Source: Holosporales bacterium
Lineage (GTDB): Bacteria; Pseudomonadota; Alphaproteobacteria; Caedimonadales; UBA9215
Assembly: GCA_003503995.1 (NCBI GenBank)
Contig: DOCA01000197.1
Location: 646 to 8,547 of the forward strand
DNA: 7,902 bases
Direction: 5' to 3'
Below the pieces are notes generated by a model. That model saw only the letters and a program-made list of their open reading frames with translations, was not told where the DNA came from and ran no database searches. The translations under genes and the position numbers were made by a program. This document shows, in pieces, positions 6,121 to 7,902 of this stretch (position 1 is its first letter; each line of letters begins with the position of its first letter).

Positions 6121-6776
6121 TGCAAAATCCTCAGTCTCCTCAGTGGTTAACGACTCCTAATCTTGTTCCTTATGAGGAAGCTGTTTCTACAATGAAAACG
6201 CGGGTAAAAGCCATTCAAGAAGGGGGTGAACCCGAACTCTTGTGGGCCCTTGAGCATCCGTCTCTTTATACTCTTGGCACCAGCGCAAAACGAGAAGATA
6301 TTTTGGATGAGTCATTGCCCTCTTTTAAAACAGGGCGAGGCGGGGAAGTGACTTATCATGGCCCTGGGCAGCGAGTTGTGTACGCTATGCTTAATCTTAA
6401 TAATCGCACGAAAGATTTACGAGCTTATGTGTGGTCTTTGGAAGAATGGCTTCTTTTAACCTTAAAGGAATTTGGTATTGAAGCGTTTCGTCGTAAAGGC
6501 CGTGTTGGGTTGTGGGTTCCTGAAAAAAGTACTGCCACCACCGCTATGGGTGAGTCCATTGATCATAAGATTGCGGCTATCGGAGTGCGCGTTTCAAAGT
6601 GGGTGACGTTCCACGGAGTTGCCTTGAATGTGAGCCCAGATCTGTCGCATTTTGAGGGGATTGTGCCGTGTGGCATTCGAGGACATGGCGTGACATCACT
6701 CCACAAATTGGGAATCAACGCCACCTTAAGTGACGTTGATCAAACTTTAAAAATAACCTTTTCTAAAGTGTTTTGA
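6120..6776 (+). CDS. lipB: Octanoyl-[acyl-carrier-protein]:protein N-octanoyltransferase
   Basis: LipB moves the octanoyl group from acyl carrier protein to the lipoyl domains of 2-oxoacid dehydrogenases and GcvH, the first step of lipoate synthesis; LipA then inserts sulfur. At 218 residues it matches the family length. Visible motifs are LEHPSLYTLGTSA (44-56), TGRGGEVTYHGPGQ (71-84, substrate pocket), the catalytic Lys150 at the start of KIAAIGVRVS, FHGVALNV (164-171), and the catalytic Cys184 in IVPCGI. About 15 residues (EKSTATTAMGESIDH) separate GLWVP from the catalytic lysine, a longer loop than in E. coli but in keeping with alphaproteobacterial LipB as I recall it. The ATG shares its A with the rnhB stop (TAATG), and the only purine-rich stretch upstream is AAAGAAAG, so translation is probably coupled to rnhB. 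lipA is not in the window. The gene converges on a minus-strand gene with 15 bases between stops and no visible terminator. Confidence 0.96.
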   Translation: MQNPQSPQWLTTPNLVPYEEAVSTMKTRVKAIQEGGEPELLWALEHPSLYTLGTSAKREDILDESLPSFKTGRGGEVTYHGPGQRVVYAMLNLNNRTKDLRAYVWSLEEWLLLTLKEFGIEAFRRKGRVGLWVPEKSTATTAMGESIDHKIAAIGVRVSKWVTFHGVALNVSPDLSHFEGIVPCGIRGHGVTSLHKLGINATLSDVDQTLKITFSKVF

Positions 6777-6791
6777 AAAAGCATAAAAGCT

Positions 6792-7166
6792 TTAAATTCC
6801 TGCAAGATTTCTGATGGCTGTTTTTAAGTCTACAGCAGTTTCAAAAACATCTTTTTTAATTTCTTCGACGGTGGATATCTCAATTTTCAGATAACTCTCT
6901 AAAAGCTCACGGCATTTCGGGTCGTCGTTTTTGGCGCATGTTTTTTCAAATTCAGTACGTGCTTTGATAAGATCGTCTAGTGTATCTGCTATGTCTTGTA
7001 ATTCGTCGGTTTTTTTATCTGAAAGGCCCTTTTCAAATCCTTTTAAAAATGTCCAATATTTATTGGGGCCTGTGGCTTTTTTTGCGGTTTCTTCTGCCTG
7101 AACAGTATTCCCTGTTAAGAGAAAAGCAGAGGTGAGGAGGGTGGTTGCCAAAATTAATTTTTTCAT
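6792..7166 (-). CDS. Small exported helical protein of unknown function (124 aa)
   Basis: I do not recognise the family. Residues 1-24 are a clear signal peptide: MKKLILATT, a hydrophobic core to about 18, and cleavage after VQA (residue 24). The mature protein is about 100 residues, highly charged and almost entirely helical by pattern: a Lys-rich start, the KYWTFLKGFEKGLSD segment (36-50), a long amphipathic stretch (about 54-76) with regular Leu/Ile spacing, a short turn containing Cys77 and Cys85 (CAKNDDPKC), and a second helix (86-120). The two cysteines could form a disulfide in the periplasm. AAAGGA sits 7 bases before the ATG and fixes the start. The gene lies 14 bases downstream of the PIG-L-domain gene and is probably in one transcript with it. 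Secretion is well supported; function is not. It might be a small periplasmic helical-bundle protein, but nothing identifies a ligand. Confidence 0.75.
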   Translation of the reverse strand: MKKLILATTLLTSAFLLTGNTVQAEETAKKATGPNKYWTFLKGFEKGLSDKKTDELQDIADTLDDLIKARTEFEKTCAKNDDPKCRELLESYLKIEISTVEEIKKDVFETAVDLKTAIRNLAGI

Positions 7167-7180
7167 GTTTTTTTCCTTTA

Positions 7181-7902
7181 TTATTTATAGTTGTGGATGA
7201 AGTCCTTTGCGCTAAAGCGTTTGAAAACTTCAAGATACGGCATGGCTTCTATCTTTGTTAATGAGGTCAAGGTCTCTTCTTTTGAGCTCTTTTTGCTCTC
7301 ATTAGTTAGCTCGGAATTGACATCAATTAGAGTGTAATATTCTGAGGCCATGGCTTTATTACGAGCGTGGGCACGCTCGTAAAATTCGCGTTGATCATCC
7401 CCTGGAAACAGAGGATTAAGTTGAGACTTATGCTCTTTAATGGCGGCAATTTTTTGTTTCATATTAGCTTCATCAAAGGAGATAAAGGTTAAGTTGTCAG
7501 GGTCATCCAAAGACCATTCATTCCAAGCTCCCCGATACCCCCAAAGGGTTACACCTGTTAATTTACCATATTGTCCAAGGTGCTCGAGGCTACGAGCGAT
7601 GAGCTTGCTGGCAAGGCCATGGGCGCCATGGGGGTCATCTTCTGCAGCAAAAAAGATAATATCTGGGTTGATCTTTACTAAGAGGACTTGCATACGCTTA
7701 TGGTCATCAGCAGAGAAGGGTTTTACGCCTGGAATACCCCGTCTTGTATAATAGTCTGCCCTAAAATAATGAAGATTCTTGGAGTGAACACCAAGGGTTG
7801 CTGTTGCAGCGCGTGCTTCTTTTTCGCGGACCATTGTTTTCGCTTCATAAGCCGCCTGTAGAAGATCTTTTTTATCCTGCATAGCATACTCTTTTTGGTA
7901 TT
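7181..7902 (-). CDS. PIG-L/LmbE-type domain, C-terminal part of a NagB-LmbE-like fusion (5' end outside window)
   Basis: The reading frame is open to the window edge, so the ATG at 7880-7882 is probably internal; it has no convincing Shine-Dalgarno. Numbering from that Met, the region resembles the second half of PIG-L/LmbE deacetylase domains. A basic MVREKEARAATATLGV (17-32) matches the 'R..E...A...LG' helix, NLHYF (36-40) the following strand, and DDPHGAHGLAS (82-92; His85 and His88 at 7619-7630) the second metal-binding motif. YRGAWNEW (116-123) and AIKEHKSQ (147-154) with FYERAHARNKAMA (167-179) match segments I recall from the large glucosamine-6-phosphate deaminase-like proteins of Bacteroidetes, which join an N-terminal NagB domain to a PIG-L domain. 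The first metal motif (PHPDDE-like) and any NagB domain would lie beyond 7902. The likely role is cytoplasmic amino-sugar deacetylation or deamination. The tail after about 185 is divergent. The small exported protein gene follows after 14 bases. Confidence 0.65.
   Translation of the reverse strand, partial: YQKEYAMQDKKDLLQAAYEAKTMVREKEARAATATLGVHSKNLHYFRADYYTRRGIPGVKPFSADDHKRMQVLLVKINPDIIFFAAEDDPHGAHGLASKLIARSLEHLGQYGKLTGVTLWGYRGAWNEWSLDDPDNLTFISFDEANMKQKIAAIKEHKSQLNPLFPGDDQREFYERAHARNKAMASEYYTLIDVNSELTNESKKSSKEETLTSLTKIEAMPYLEVFKRFSAKDFIHNYK

Noticed and set aside
6777..6793. AAAGCTTT palindrome between lipB and the convergent gene as a terminator
   Set aside because: The stem is only 4 bp with no loop or T-run, too weak to call.
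7609..7636. Repeated CCATGG-like palindromes around GGCGCC
   Set aside because: Explained by the codons of the conserved HGAHG motif on the minus strand, so not an independent site.
7440..7751. Plus-strand open frame opposite the PIG-L-domain gene
   Set aside because: It overlaps the conserved DPHGAH and YRGAW segments on the other strand and shows no recognisable motif.

Overview
The window reads as ordinary chromosomal DNA from a low-GC, AT-biased Gram-negative bacterium. The layout and protein types (Kef-type antiporter next to rnhB and lipB, an alphaproteobacterial-looking LipB, several Sec-exported small proteins) fit an alphaproteobacterium, perhaps a host-associated Holosporales- or Rickettsiales-like lineage. 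That placement is inference from protein style and base composition; there is no rRNA or other marker. No tRNA, rRNA, CRISPR array, insertion sequence or phage gene was found.

Left part (1-1300): two overlapping plus-strand genes. The first encodes a small exported FliL-like protein that starts at GTG. The second encodes an exported or membrane-tethered protein ending in a HIT (histidine triad) domain, whose third triad histidine is replaced by arginine. A strong hairpin overlapping the HIT gene's stop codon closes the unit and probably terminates transcription from both sides. A convergent minus-strand gene (1271-1930) encodes an exported protein I do not recognise.

Middle (1931-5447): a 210-bp AT-rich divergent intergenic region with a plausible promoter facing each way and a perfect 12-bp palindrome between them. 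It is followed by two tandem CPA2/Kef-type cation:proton antiporters. The first has the C-terminal RCK/TrkA-N domain and a KefC-like regulatory loop. The second lacks the RCK domain and instead carries a long acidic, proline-rich tail.

Right part (5440-6776): the second antiporter gene overlaps rnhB (RNase HII) by 8 bases, and rnhB overlaps lipB (octanoyltransferase) by one base. This is a tightly packed, probably translationally coupled operon joining ion homeostasis, genome maintenance and lipoate synthesis. Only 15 bases separate lipB from a convergent minus-strand pair (6792-7902): a small exported helical protein with two cysteines, and upstream of it the 3' part of a gene for a PIG-L/LmbE-type domain. 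The latter resembles the C-terminal half of the NagB-LmbE (glucosamine-6-phosphate deaminase-like) fusion proteins and runs off the window edge.

I see no clear novel multi-gene system. The points most worth a second look are the exported HIT protein with the altered triad and its FliL-like partner, the RCK-less Kef with an acidic tail beside a complete Kef, the GRG-to-GCG change in RNase HII, and the NagB/PIG-L fusion fragment.
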